A stretch of 64,000 nt of DNA from contig NC_065923.1 in NCBI RefSeq assembly GCF_024586455.1, positions 6,203,501 to 6,267,500 on the forward strand. The letters are read 5' to 3'. This document shows, in pieces, positions 37,007 to 47,242 of this stretch. Each line of letters opens with the position of its first letter. Position 1 is the first letter of the stretch. The notes under the pieces are model-generated. The model ran no database searches, was not told where the DNA came from, and saw only the letters and a list, made by a program, of their open reading frames with translations. Position numbers and translations under genes: made by a program. This stretch comes from Bactrocera neohumeralis. Taxonomy: Eukaryota > Arthropoda > Insecta > Diptera > Tephritidae.

Positions 37007-38457
37007 TCAATAATATTTCCATGAGTCGGCCGATTCGGGGTTCTTCTGCTTACTTTTACGCTCGATTAATCCAGCCAAATGCTCTGAACGCATAGACAAT
37101 GAATCAATTTTTTCTACCAGTTGCTGGTAGGGACTCAGAGGTTGAGTTCCCATAACAACGTGTCCCAATTTTGAGTCAATTTTGGCATTTAAACGAGCAT
37201 TGCGAATTAAGTTGACAATCCAGCATTCAGCTTCGCTAGGTTTCATGTTCAGCTTGTCAGCAAGCATACTAATCGTGATGCACTGATGAATACGGCAGAA
37301 AGTTTCGAAAATCATTAGACGAGCGTCCTCGACGAATTCACTCAAACAGGCGACAATGAAGAAGTCATTCAAAATCACAGTTTGGCATTCGTGCAGTTTT
37401 AAACGAGCACCTTCAAAATCAAAGTTCACATAAAGACATTCAAGGAACTCTGTTATGGGGTCACGGTAGGTGTACGATTCTTGCTGTATCACCTTGATGA
37501 GGTCCTTGAGTGCGTTGCGACGCGTACGATTGATGATGACAGCAGTGGCCAAATACCGCATAATGTGTGGGCACATTGTTTGTATAGCATTCAAATAGAG
37601 AGGCTTATACAAGAACATATCAATAATAAGATCACGACCTTTGGGATGATTGAAGAATACCAACACTGACCAGTGGATCAACCAGGTCCGTTGTTGAAGT
37701 GCCTGTATTGTAGTAAAATTGGCATTGTCGATATAGTCGCGCAAGCGTGTCAAATCTTCCAAAGCTGTATTCCAATTCAAGGTCAGAATTTCAGCTGCCA
37801 ATTTTCCCCATAATACATTAAGGTAGTTCTATAACAAAAAAAGCAATATATAACATTTCTTAGCAATATTCATAAATTATGTAAAACAATATACCTTGTC
37901 GTTTGGTGACATCACAATCAGGCAGAAATATAAGTAGGACGTTGATTCTTGGTAGTTACCGCACTCATACAAATACTTAGCCAGCTTGTATGCACTTTCC
38001 AAATGTTCCACCTTAAAGTTGTAATCCTTTTGCAGAGCATTAACAAAAGTTTTGGAGTCTTTCATGCTCTCACCATTCTTAAGAATATCGGTAGCTTTCA
38101 TAATCGGTGCTACTTCATTTTGCAATTGCTTTAGTGTAGCCAGCACCTCAGCCTTGCGTTGCACCAACTCTTCCGGCATTTCTTGACTAAGGTTTAAACG
38201 TTTACGTGTGTCCATGGTGTAATCGATCATGTTGGTTTTGTTGACCGTATCTAGGATGTATTCCAACAATTCTTGTTGATTGTATATCTAAAATAATAGA
38301 AATAATAAATATTTTACAAAAAAAAATACATAGAAAATGACTACAAAGCGAATGAAATATTTCTAACCTCCTTTCCGCACAAGAATTCCAACAACGGGAA
38401 AGTAAGATGCCTGTCCAAAAATTGACAATTTATTCTTGTTAAATCGAATTGCGCCAT
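37007..38457 (-). CDS. eIF3e: Eukaryotic translation initiation factor 3 subunit E (Int6)
   Basis: Three coding exons: 38457-38368 (MAQFDLTRINCQFLDRH...), 38287-37895 and 37828-37007, about 434 residues (Drosophila eIF3e is about 435, from memory). The N-terminal HLTFPLLEFL block, the TLKQLQNEVAPI region, YLNVLWGKLAAEILTLNW and the C-terminal PCI/winged-helix part (SMLADKLNMKPSEAECWIVN at about 349-367) are diagnostic. The protein is a PCI-domain subunit of the eIF3 scaffold that joins the 40S ribosome, and it also contacts nonsense-mediated decay and proteasome-related PCI complexes. The third exon continues a TTG-initiated open frame; the spliced model replaces that false start. The gene ends 714 bp from the SLC33A1 stop and its start lies 459 bp from SNU13. 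Confidence 0.97.
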
Positions 38458-38916
38458 TCTGAAAGTTAGTTTTTCACTGTTTGGAGAATATTTTCAAAGG
38501 TTTCACGATAGTTTGGCGTACAAATAACGTGCTGACAAAGCTTAGACGTCGCCTATTCTTTGCGAAGAACAGGTAAAAAGAAATATACAATGACAATATA
38601 GAGCGACATCTAGTGGGAAATTTTTATTGAATAGGGATGCCAACATTCAATAAAGTAGGCTACAACTTTTATTAAAACAAACTAGTCACCGATAAATATG
38701 TATAATGTCGATATATGTATATCGATATACAACGTAAGTATTCCAAATAATTACTAAACGTTTAGGATAACTTGCGACAAATCTTTTTTTAAGAGATAAA
38801 AATAGTAAACATTTTTGTGGTAGTAATATTAACATAATTCATTTTATGAGAGATATTTTTATTTCACAAAGTATATTTTATTTGTACATCTTAGTTTGAA
38901 TACATGGTTTATCACA
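38458..38916. promoter_or_regulatory. eIF3e upstream region with a DRE-like palindrome
   Basis: This 459-bp spacer lies upstream of eIF3e and downstream of SNU13. TATCGATA, the DREF-binding DRE core known from Drosophila housekeeping promoters, occurs at 38720-38727 inside the longer palindrome GTATATCGATATAC. It lies about 260 bp upstream of the eIF3e ATG. The motif is seen; a role in eIF3e transcription is inferred. Confidence 0.4.
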
Positions 38917-39359
38917 TTAAACTAGAAGTCTTTCAATTTCGTGCTGAATTGATTGGATTTGCGATTTTAGCTGTGAGCCATCATTTGTTGTAACCGAACA
39001 CGCTACAATTGGTCTAGATACGCCACATGCACGTCCCAATGCCTGCTTGGAACGTACAAACACGTAGGGAACATTTTTATCTTCACATAATAAGGGCAAA
39101 TGCAAAAGGATTTCGATTGGTTCTGTATCAGCAGCCATTACAATAATATCGGAAAGTCCCCGATTAAGGGTCTTAGTGGCTTCGTTGGCTCCCTTCCGGA
39201 GTTGATTGTAGTTTAGCGCTTGCTGCAATAAGTTCATTATCTTCGCCGTGAGTTGAGCATCAGCAAGCGGGAATGCTTTTGGACTGACTTCTTCGGTCTG
39301 AAATTTATATTTTTTTTGTAATATATCAACACACACTATTCGAATTTAAAACTCACCAT
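38917..39359 (-). CDS. hoip: SNU13 / NHP2-like protein 1 (15.5K), hoi-polloi orthologue
   Basis: Two coding exons: 39359-39357 (the ATG alone, followed directly by the donor GTGAGT) and 39297-38917, giving 127 residues, the family length. The second exon begins TEEVSPKAFPLADAQ and contains RKGANEATKTLNRG (residues about 35-48), the RNA-binding signature of L7Ae-type proteins. It continues with IVMAADTEPIEILLHLP, CEDKNVPYVFVRSK, LGRACGVSRP and the ending HEIERLLV. The protein binds kink-turn RNA in U4 snRNA and in box C/D snoRNAs, nucleating tri-snRNP and snoRNP assembly. A longer frame starting MCVDILQKK at 39336 reads back into the intron and is not the product. Confidence 0.96.
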
Positions 39360-39900
39360 TTTGATATAAATTAGCTGTTATTTTAGTAAAAATTTAAAAA
39401 ATTCAACGCAACCTCTCGGCTAATATTTAACTTGGCTAATATTTAACTTGGCTTCACTGAGGGCAATAGAATAGTAAATAACTTGGCAAAGGGAACAAGA
39501 AGAAATGAGCAGATAAAAACACGTGTATGGTTGCCAATCACCCCTTTACAAATGACAATTATAACACTGAGTCCCTATTTGACATAATTCGACTTATAAA
39601 ACTAATATAATTAAATCTTTCAGAATTTGTTTTTGTTCGTAAAATATGCAACTATATGTTAGAAGATTTTTATTAATTGAATATAAAATTAACATTAAAT
39701 TAAAATTAACATTTTAAGATTTTTGAGTTCGAACTGGTGAATGCGATAGTCTGGCAAGGGATCTGTTTACTATTTGAGTCTGTGGTGTTTTTGTTTATTT
39801 CTTATACATATACTTTTTGAATACTATTCCTTTTCCAGCTGGATTTAATTCAAAATATTGTATAGTTTGAGCTCACTTTTCTTTCCTGTTAAATGTTAAA
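39360..39900. promoter_or_regulatory. Bidirectional promoter region, SNU13 and RAD54B
   Basis: The two genes diverge from this 541-bp spacer. It contains a perfect 16-bp tandem duplication, GGCTAATATTTAACTT at 39418-39433 and again at 39434-39449, some 60 bp upstream of the SNU13 ATG. No TATA box stands out. Confidence 0.45.
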
Positions 39901-42787
39901 ATGAGGAGGTCTTGTGCACCTTCAATGCTTAAAGAGCGAGAAATCGAAAAACGTAGAAGAATTGATAAATTATTTGAAAAAGGAGGGGACGCAGATGATA
40001 AAGTAAGTTCGACCACTCTGAATGAGCAAAGTTGGGGCACATCGAGGAACAGAAGCACTCAATTCGAAGAGCAAACAACTAAAGAAAATAATGATACTTT
40101 TAATACAAAAATTATTTTCAATGTGGTCTGGCGCGAAATGACAAAAAAGAAGCATAAAACATGGGACGGAGATGGCTTACTAGAAGTGCAACTGAACCCA
40201 CCACGGGCTGTCCTTAAGGATAGCACCGGGAGATATATGGGTACTAATACAAAGTTTGAGATTAATAACTTGGAAGAAGGATATCAAATGATTGTAGGAG
40301 GCAGAGAGATTGAACTGCTGGAACAAATAACCGATGGTAACCAATATTTTGCTATAAGAAAACAGTATGCAGAGAACCGTTGGAATTCTGAGGAGAAAGT
40401 ACAAAGTAAGGAAGCGAGCAAAAAGGGTAAGATAACTACACTTTTCCAAACCCCATATAAATTGGAGAATCAAACCTTGAATGATCGAATCAGTGAAACA
40501 AAAAACGTTCAGGATAAAAAGTTAACGAAAAAATTATCATTTAATGTCGTTTGGCGCGAAAAAACCACTAAGAAAAATAAGACCTGGAATGGAGATGGAG
40601 TATTTGATGTTGATTCTGACATTAAGAGAGGTGTACTTAAAGATGATAAAGGACAGGAGTTGGGTATAGAGGAAAACATTAACTTGTCTGATTTGGTGAC
40701 TGGAGCAATATTGTTAATTGGGGATAAGGAAATTGAAATATTAGAAGTGGCGGCTAGCAATCAACCCCAAATATTAAACGAAGCAAAATCAAATATATTC
40801 ATAAGCCGTGAAAATAAGCGGATCACAAAGTCAGAGGGCTTCATTTTGCCGTCTCCTCCTCAAAATTATATTGGTATATTAAATCCTACAAATCTACCCA
40901 TACATGCAGTGGAGGTCTCATATAGACTTACCCAACTTTTACGTCCACATCAAAAAGATGGAGTATCATTTCTTTATAAATGCGTCATGGGTTTTCAGAA
41001 TCCAAAATATAGAGGCTGCATTCTTGCCGATGAAATGGGTTTGGGAAAAACCCTACAATGCCTTACTCTTGCGCATACATTATTGAAAGGAGGACCTTAT
41101 GGTGATGAAAGAGTATTACATCGAGTTCTTATTGCTGCTCCCAGTAGTCTTACACGAAATTGGGAAAATGAAGTGACTAAATGGTTAAAATGCGAGCGTA
41201 TGTATGCTTTTGTAGTAGGAGGAAAGCAAAAGTTGTGTTCCTATTCCAAGCAACAACACGTTCCGTTTGTAATTGCTTCTTATGAATTTCTGCTTTCAAA
41301 TGTTGCTGAATTCCAGTGCTTAAAATTTGATATGCTAATTTGCGATGAAGGCCACAGATTGAAAAATGAATCAACTAAAATAGTAGCTGCCCTCCGCGAG
41401 CTGAACATCCCACGTCGAATAATAATCACTGGCACACCAGTACAAAACGATTTGAGTGAATTCTACTCTTTAATAGAATTCGTAAATCCCGGCATATTGG
41501 GCAGTTATGAAGAATTTCATTTACATTTCGAGATTCCTTTGCAACGAGGCCAATGCCCCGAAGCTTCCACGGAAGTAAAGAATTTAGCAGCTGAACGCAG
41601 CAGAGAACTTATGCAAATCTCTGAGACATTTATGCTTCGACGATTACAGAACGTGAATGGGCAATACTTGCCGAAAAAGTATGAGTATATTTGTTTCGTT
41701 CAACCATCGGAGCTTCAACAGTTTTTGTTGCAAAAAGCTCTTCATCTCTACACACAGCGAAAGGAAACAATTTTAAAAGATTTAACGCCATTGCAAATAA
41801 TTACTGTATTGAAAAAGATTTGCAATCATCCTTCCTTGGTGGCGCGTACAAAAACGCCTAATCTACTGACACGCACTTTAGAACGTTGTTTGCCAGATTG
41901 TACGGAAATGGGACCCTTCGATTCGGCGAAACTAGAATTGGTACAACACTTCCTTATTTCGTCAGCAATACAAAATGGAGAAAAGTGTGTGCTAGTTTCA
42001 AATCATACCAAAACGCTTAACATGCTACAAGGTTTATGTGATTTTCTGAATATAAAAAGTCTACGGCTAGATGGCTCCACCAGTGTAGGAGAAAGGAATA
42101 ATAATGTCGAAAAGTTCAACAGCGATTCAGATGACTCTCTAGTGTTTTTACTTAGCGCAAAAGCTGGTGGCGTTGGTCTCAATTTGATAGGAGCATCAAG
42201 ATTGGTACTTTTCGATAATGACTGGAATCCCGCTATTGATGCGCAAGCAATATCACGTATATGGCGTGATGGTCAAACCAGCGATGTGCACATATATCGA
42301 CTGGTAACTGCCGGTTGCATTGAAGAGAAAATATTTCAACGGCAGACAGCGAAGTTATCTTTGGGAGATTGTGTAATACAAAATGTTGGAAAAAATAATG
42401 AAAATATCATGAAGTTTACAGCTGAGGATCTTTCGAATTTATTCTGTTTGCAAGAAGATTATTCTATATGTCAAACTCACGAAAATTTAAATTGCAGTTG
42501 CAATGGTGATGGAGAGGTAGTAATGTATACTAATGGTTAAATTGTAATTATGTCAAAATCGCTATTTTTTTACAGAACTTGACATTGGAAACAAAACCAA
42601 GCAATCATAACATAAATGCATTGACAAATTGGAAACATTACAAGACACCTTTCGACACAAATTTCTTGGAGGTATTTTCATTTTTAATACCATGTTTATA
42701 TATATTAAACATCTATATTTTTAGGCTGCTTGCCTGGAAAATGCAAGCGACAATCTCATGTTCATTTTTGGCACTCAGACTGAATAG
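39901..42787 (+). CDS. RAD54B: RAD54B-type SNF2 DNA translocase with duplicated N-terminal domain
   Basis: Three coding exons, 39901-42516, 42576-42671 and 42725-42787, about 924 residues. Two related domains stand in tandem at about 70-140 (FNVVWREMTKKKHKTWDGDG) and 210-284 (FNVVWREKTTKKNKTWNGDG), the DUF2439-like domain known from RAD54B and ZGRF1. The SNF2 ATPase follows: LRPHQKDGVSFLYKC; Walker A DEMGLGKT at 377-384; DEGH at 482-485; TGTPVQNDL; and helicase C with QAISRIWRDGQ at 782-792. The core matches RAD54B better than RAD54 (YKCVMGFQNPKYRGCILAD, IEEKIFQRQ). The two small last exons encode the RAD54B-like tail (LTNWKHY, ENASDNLMFIFG). The enzyme remodels Rad51-DNA filaments in homologous recombination. 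Most of the protein sits in one 2.6-kb exon. Confidence 0.94.
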
Positions 42788-42913
42788 TTTTATACTGTAA
42801 ATATTTAATTTAATTTTAATATTGTATTATTTTATAATGAATATTATGTTCGACATTACTTTGAATCAATATTAGTTGCTTACTAATTTTTGACTGTTAC
42901 AATTTTACACAAG
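42788..42913. other. Very short convergent 3' gap
   Basis: RAD54B and prefoldin 4 converge with only 126 bp between stop codons, so their 3' UTRs probably overlap on opposite strands. Confidence 0.5.
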
Positions 42914-43537
42914 CTAATCCTCGCTCTCTAACGAAATATTGCTGCCAAAACGTTGATATAAATGTGATTTTAATTCATTCATTTCGGCTTTGATTTCGTT
43001 AGCTTTCACTTCAATTGCCGCAATTTCCTTTAATGTTTGCTCTTTAACCTCAGCCAATAATTCCTAATAAGGTAAATATATATTTTTTTGTTAATTCATA
43101 AATTTATAAACAATAAAAAACAAGTATTTATATAAGTTATACCTGTGTTTTTGTCAATTTGTGTGTGAGAAAAACTTCACCAAACAAGAATGGTATTTCT
43201 TCGTCTTCGTCGAAAAGCTCGATTTCATCCAGTGCCTCCTCGACACTCTTTAAATCGTTCTTTTTCATGTCCAATTCCATTTTGAGATCATCCATACGGG
43301 CATTGTGCTTTGCAAAACGATTGATTTTCTGTTGGTCTTCAAATGAGATGTGCACATCGTCCTGTATAAACACCAAAGCATTGTTTTTGTATAATTCAAT
43401 GAAAATGTGAGTAATTGGACCAATACTGCGGCCGGGTGAGGTTAGTTCGTAACTGCAATCGCAGTTAATACTAACTTATATACACTACCTACCGCTTGGA
43501 AGACTTTATTATTGCCTGATGAAACTTTCGCAGCCAT
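42914..43537 (-). CDS. Pfdn4: Prefoldin subunit 4
   Basis: Three coding exons: 43537-43493 (MAAKVSSGNNKVFQA), 43361-43143 and 43063-42914, giving 137 residues (human PFDN4 is 134). The middle exon contains VHISFEDQQKINRFAKHNAR, a family hallmark, then an acidic LDEIELFDEDEEIPFLFGEVF turn region. The two long amphipathic helices on either side form the coiled-coil tentacle of a beta-class prefoldin. The subunit is part of the hexameric prefoldin chaperone, which passes nascent actin and tubulin to the CCT chaperonin. The last exon ends with a heptad-rich helix (LKEIAAIEVKANEIKAEM) and an acidic tail. Confidence 0.95.
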
Positions 43538-45902
43538 TTTTGATTGATATTTATGTATTAATTGATGATTTTAAAGTAATTTTCTTCACACCTGCTTGCG
43601 GTGATAAACAATGTAGTGAGTTTTAGCTAAATGTCAAATTTTTTTGGATGTGTTTAATAAGCTTATGGTGAAAGGTAGGTGTTGAGAAAACGTGTGAAAA
43701 GTTTGTGACTACATTTTACTTATAATTATTATTTTAATTAAAGTCTGAAAAGTTTTATAAGTTAGCATAAAAACAACAAAAAAAGTATTCAGCACACATG
43801 GGAAACATTTCAATACAAATTGAGACATGGTTTGCCTAAATTATAGTTTTGGCTTTATTTATTGTGAATCTTTAAACTGGTTTGTCGATAATGCAGTTTC
43901 TAATTCAATGACTGTTGGGAATTGTTTGGAATAAATAAATTTAAATTTTGCATTATTTTTTATTTTTTGCTTTTACATCCGCAATTTGTTGAATTTATAT
44001 TTTTCTCCCTGAAAATCTTTGTACACAGTCTCAAATACAAAAACAAATTTGCATACTTGCATGTAAAAAATCCGGAATTGTGCACATGTACATATTAGTT
44101 AAAATTTCCGCACAACCGCGTGCAATTAAGCAAAACGAATGCGGAACGAATTAAGCGCACACAAACAAACTTATGGGCATAAATAAATAAATAAATACAT
44201 TTAATTAAGTGCCGAAATATTCAACCACAAATTGATTCATGCACCCAGTAAGCCAAATGAGTTTATTACACATATATACATATGTATACATATATGTGTG
44301 TGTCTTTATTTAGATCTCTTTGTGCGTTTCTTTCAATTTTAATAACAATCCGGTATAAGTAAGTGATATCAATTTATTAATATTGGCTGCTCGAAATGCA
44401 TAGAAGCGCAAGCATACACGGCGTATGAGTAACACAAAATACCAAAATGCGAAGTCATATGCATAGGTATATGTATGTATGTACATACATACATACATAC
44501 GAATACAATAGGTTATTGTACTTTGCTTATTTTTTAAGGTAATTAATATGCAAATAAAAGTGCACACAAATTTTCAGTTTCGGTTTATTGGTGAATCGCA
44601 CGGTTCTGGGGAAGCAAATTTGTGTTGAAAAATTTACGCGCGAAATAAACGCAATCAAATCAATTTTCGCACACGTGGGCAGGCGTTCGGTTGCCGGCCG
44701 GAAGGGAAATGGCGTGGTTGATATTCTGGATTTGGTTGCGCTCACTTACTAATTTCCAACATCATTTTTATTTACATACATATGTATATGAAAGTGTTTG
44801 CTTTGCTGTATGTATAGTACATATGTATTTCGGCATGCAATTAAAGCAAGAAGAACGTGACTCTGGTTTAGACAAATCTGCGCGTTTGCCACAAAGTGCA
44901 GTGTCCATTTTCTTATATCTACAAATATACAGAAGATTCTTTAATATGTACGAATGTATATAAAGTAGTGGGTGTAAAGCGGTCATGACGTCATCGATGA
45001 TCTTAAATTTAGTGTGTGATCATTTAGTTGTTTGCAGATCCCTGTTGTTTACATATTATGTAAATGTGTTTGTATGCGTGTACGCTGCGCCGTCTAATAG
45101 CCGCAGCCTTGCAACATTTTCATTGAGCAGAAATTCTCTTCACCGACGTCATTAACACCTCCAAAAGTGTTTTTCCCAATTGTCTGACGTCTGATGTCGG
45201 GCGTGTGGTTGTGATGTGTGTGTGTGTGCGTGAGTGGGTATATTGTTTATGCCCGCATCGTGGTTTTGCATTTTCAGCAAATCTATAAAATTTTAGCACC
45301 TAAATATTGGGGTTTCGCTTTTGCGCTTTTTGTGTGTGAAAGTCTGTTGCTATTTATTGAGCATCGGCTTTTGTTGGCGTTGTTCTTTTATTTAAATGAT
45401 ATTAAATGCTAATTTTAGTTTGCCACGTCGTTGCTGGCGCGCATTTATTTAGGTAAACTAATATACATATTTATGCATACATATGTATGTATATATATGT
45501 GACTTGTTCGAAATGTTTAATTGAATATACGCACACCCATGTACATACATGTATGTTTCGTTCATTCAAGTGCGCTTACATAGGTGGACGAACCTTCCCC
45601 ACCAGATGGCTGGACGGCGTCCTGTGCACTTTGGACACAAAATTGACATGGAAGTAATGGCGGAACTAATTAGTTTAGCACAGGGTCAGGATCACCATTT
45701 CATATATAGAAGAATTCAGAGTTTCTTTGCTCCACGGAGTCCTGGTTTTTTACGGTAGAAAGTGCTGCTGGCAACAACTGTAATTTTTTGAACTTTCAAA
45801 ATATTACAACAATCAAAACTATGCGTCTCGTAACAAATATGTTGCTATATAAAAAATAGTACCCAAGTCAAGGGAAGTGGACTGCCATAAAAGATAAGGT
45901 CA
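43538..45902. other. Intergenic, microsatellite-rich
   Basis: No supported gene. It includes the prefoldin 4 promoter region. There is a perfect 26-bp palindrome of TATG/CATA units at 44470-44495 and further palindromic runs near 44272-44297, 44775-44790 and 45466-45500. A 69-codon frame at 45549-45758 (GRRPVHFGHKIDMEVMAEL) is not recognised and is left uncalled. Confidence 0.4.
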
Positions 45903-46005
45903 TTGTTGTTGTAGCGGCAGAAAAAAAATCCGGGTCCGTTCCGGTTACGTAAACCTGACTGTCGTGGGAAGGTTATTCTAACGAATTCTGCCGCTGCAAC
46001 AACAA
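45903..46005. repeat. Small foldback element
   Basis: TTGTTGTTGTAGCGGCAGAA at 45903-45922 and TTCTGCCGCTGCAACAACAA at 45986-46005 are inverted copies matching at 19 of 20 positions. They enclose a 63-bp spacer. The transcript or single strand would fold into a strong hairpin. It lies about 230 bp beyond the stop of the first elongase, so it may fall in that gene's 3' UTR. GTTGTTGTAGCGGC ends are, from memory, common in tephritid sequences. Confidence 0.65.
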
Positions 46006-46235
46006 AAACAAGGTCTTTAAGCTGACGTAGGAGCGAGTAACGCACAGATGATTTTGTACTGAGTTAGATACTCAAATTTAGGTTTTGAAACGCCTTAATC
46101 TTTTCAAAAAAACTTTCATATTTACTTTTAAAAATTATAACTTATTGCAATATCACAAAAAAAAATCCAATAATTACAAGGCATTGGGCTGTCGGTAAAC
46201 CAACATCTGAGTTCGGCCCAGTTGGGAGATCGTGC
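46006..46235. other. 3' flank of elongase 1
   Basis: Short AT-rich flank, probably the 3' UTR of the minus-strand elongase that ends at 46236. No other feature seen. Confidence 0.35.
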
Positions 46236-47242
46236 TCACGATTGCTTTCCAGTCAGCTTCTTGTCCTTCGGCTTCCTAATATAGGTCTTAAGGTAGAAGT
46301 TGCCGAACATCCACATCATAACCACGGCCTGTGTCACCGCAATGATTTGCCAAACTGTAGATACGGGACAGTCGCGCGCCACCACCAGTGGCCAAATCTG
46401 ATGGACGAAGTCAATGGCGAATTGTACCAGCTGCAATTGTGTAATGTACTTTTTCCACCACAGCGACTTCTTCAGTTCCGTATCGATGGAGCTCAGCAGA
46501 TAATACACGTACATGACGACGTGGACGAGTGCGTTGAGCATGCCAATTGTGCTTCCCTGACCGCCGACGCCACGCAAAATGATGTGCATGTATATGAAGG
46601 TCGTCATCATTATGTGATGGTAGACGTGCAGGACCGTTACTTGCTTGTAGCTTTTGCGCAGTATGAAGAACAGCGTCTCCAAATAATCGATAAACTTGTT
46701 GCTGATGTACAATAGAGCGCAGAATATTTCAAATTTTTTCGCCGGGTGATCCATGCTCATCGGCCGGATGCAGGCTAGTCCACCCGACGCCACATAATGC
46801 GATAGCAAGATGACACTCTGTTGGAACCAAAGAAAGGTCAAAAGAAAGCGAAAATGAAGCGTAGAGCGCAATAGTCGATTAACCAATAATTTAATGAGTA
46901 TTGTGTGACCTGTGTTCGACACTTACTAGAACCACCATTATGCCGTTGTATATAATTTGAAATACATTGTAGACCATAAGTACGCGCTTGAGATTGAAAG
47001 GCTCGCGGTTGCGCATCAGCCAGGGTCCAAGGCGGAAGGCGAAAACGACAAAGAAGACGTTCACAATTACAAGGGGCCACATAGCGCCATGAAATGGCAG
47101 TAAGCCATAGACTGAGAATTTTTTCAAATAGAAAGCGGAAAACAACATTTTTCAATATTTTTACATAAATTTATTAGAAGCAATACTAACCTTCCACAAC
47201 TTCAGTGGGCCTTGTGAGTAAATCGTAAAGTCGGCTCAACAT
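46236..47242 (-). CDS. Very-long-chain fatty acid elongase, array copy 1
   Basis: Three coding exons: 47242-47191 (MLSRLYDLLTRPTEVVE), 47111-46927 and 46817-46236, about 272 residues, typical for ELOVL proteins. The second exon carries GLLPFHGAMWPL, FRLGPWLMRNREPFNL and YNVFQIIYNG. The third carries ILRKSYKQVTVLHVYHH, whose HVYHH (143-147) is the HxxHH iron-binding motif, then MYVYYLLSS and SLWWKKYITQLQLVQF. It is a polytopic ER enzyme that condenses malonyl-CoA with long-chain acyl-CoA. The segment KFIDYLETLFF has Glu where the other two copies and most family members have Asp (DT). The tail is lysine-rich (KPKDKKLTGKQS), as usual for ER retention. The acyl substrate is not predictable. Confidence 0.94.

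Noticed and set aside
37799..37801. TTG as start of an eIF3e product
   Set aside because: The codon is internal to the third exon; the complete spliced protein begins at 38457.
39334..39336. ATG giving MCVDILQKK in front of SNU13
   Set aside because: It lies inside the intron. The family N-terminus is Met followed by TEE, produced by splicing from the ATG at 39359.
45549..45758. 69-codon frame containing GRRPVHFGHKIDMEVMAEL
   Set aside because: Looks less random than its neighbours, but I could not link it to any family or exon.
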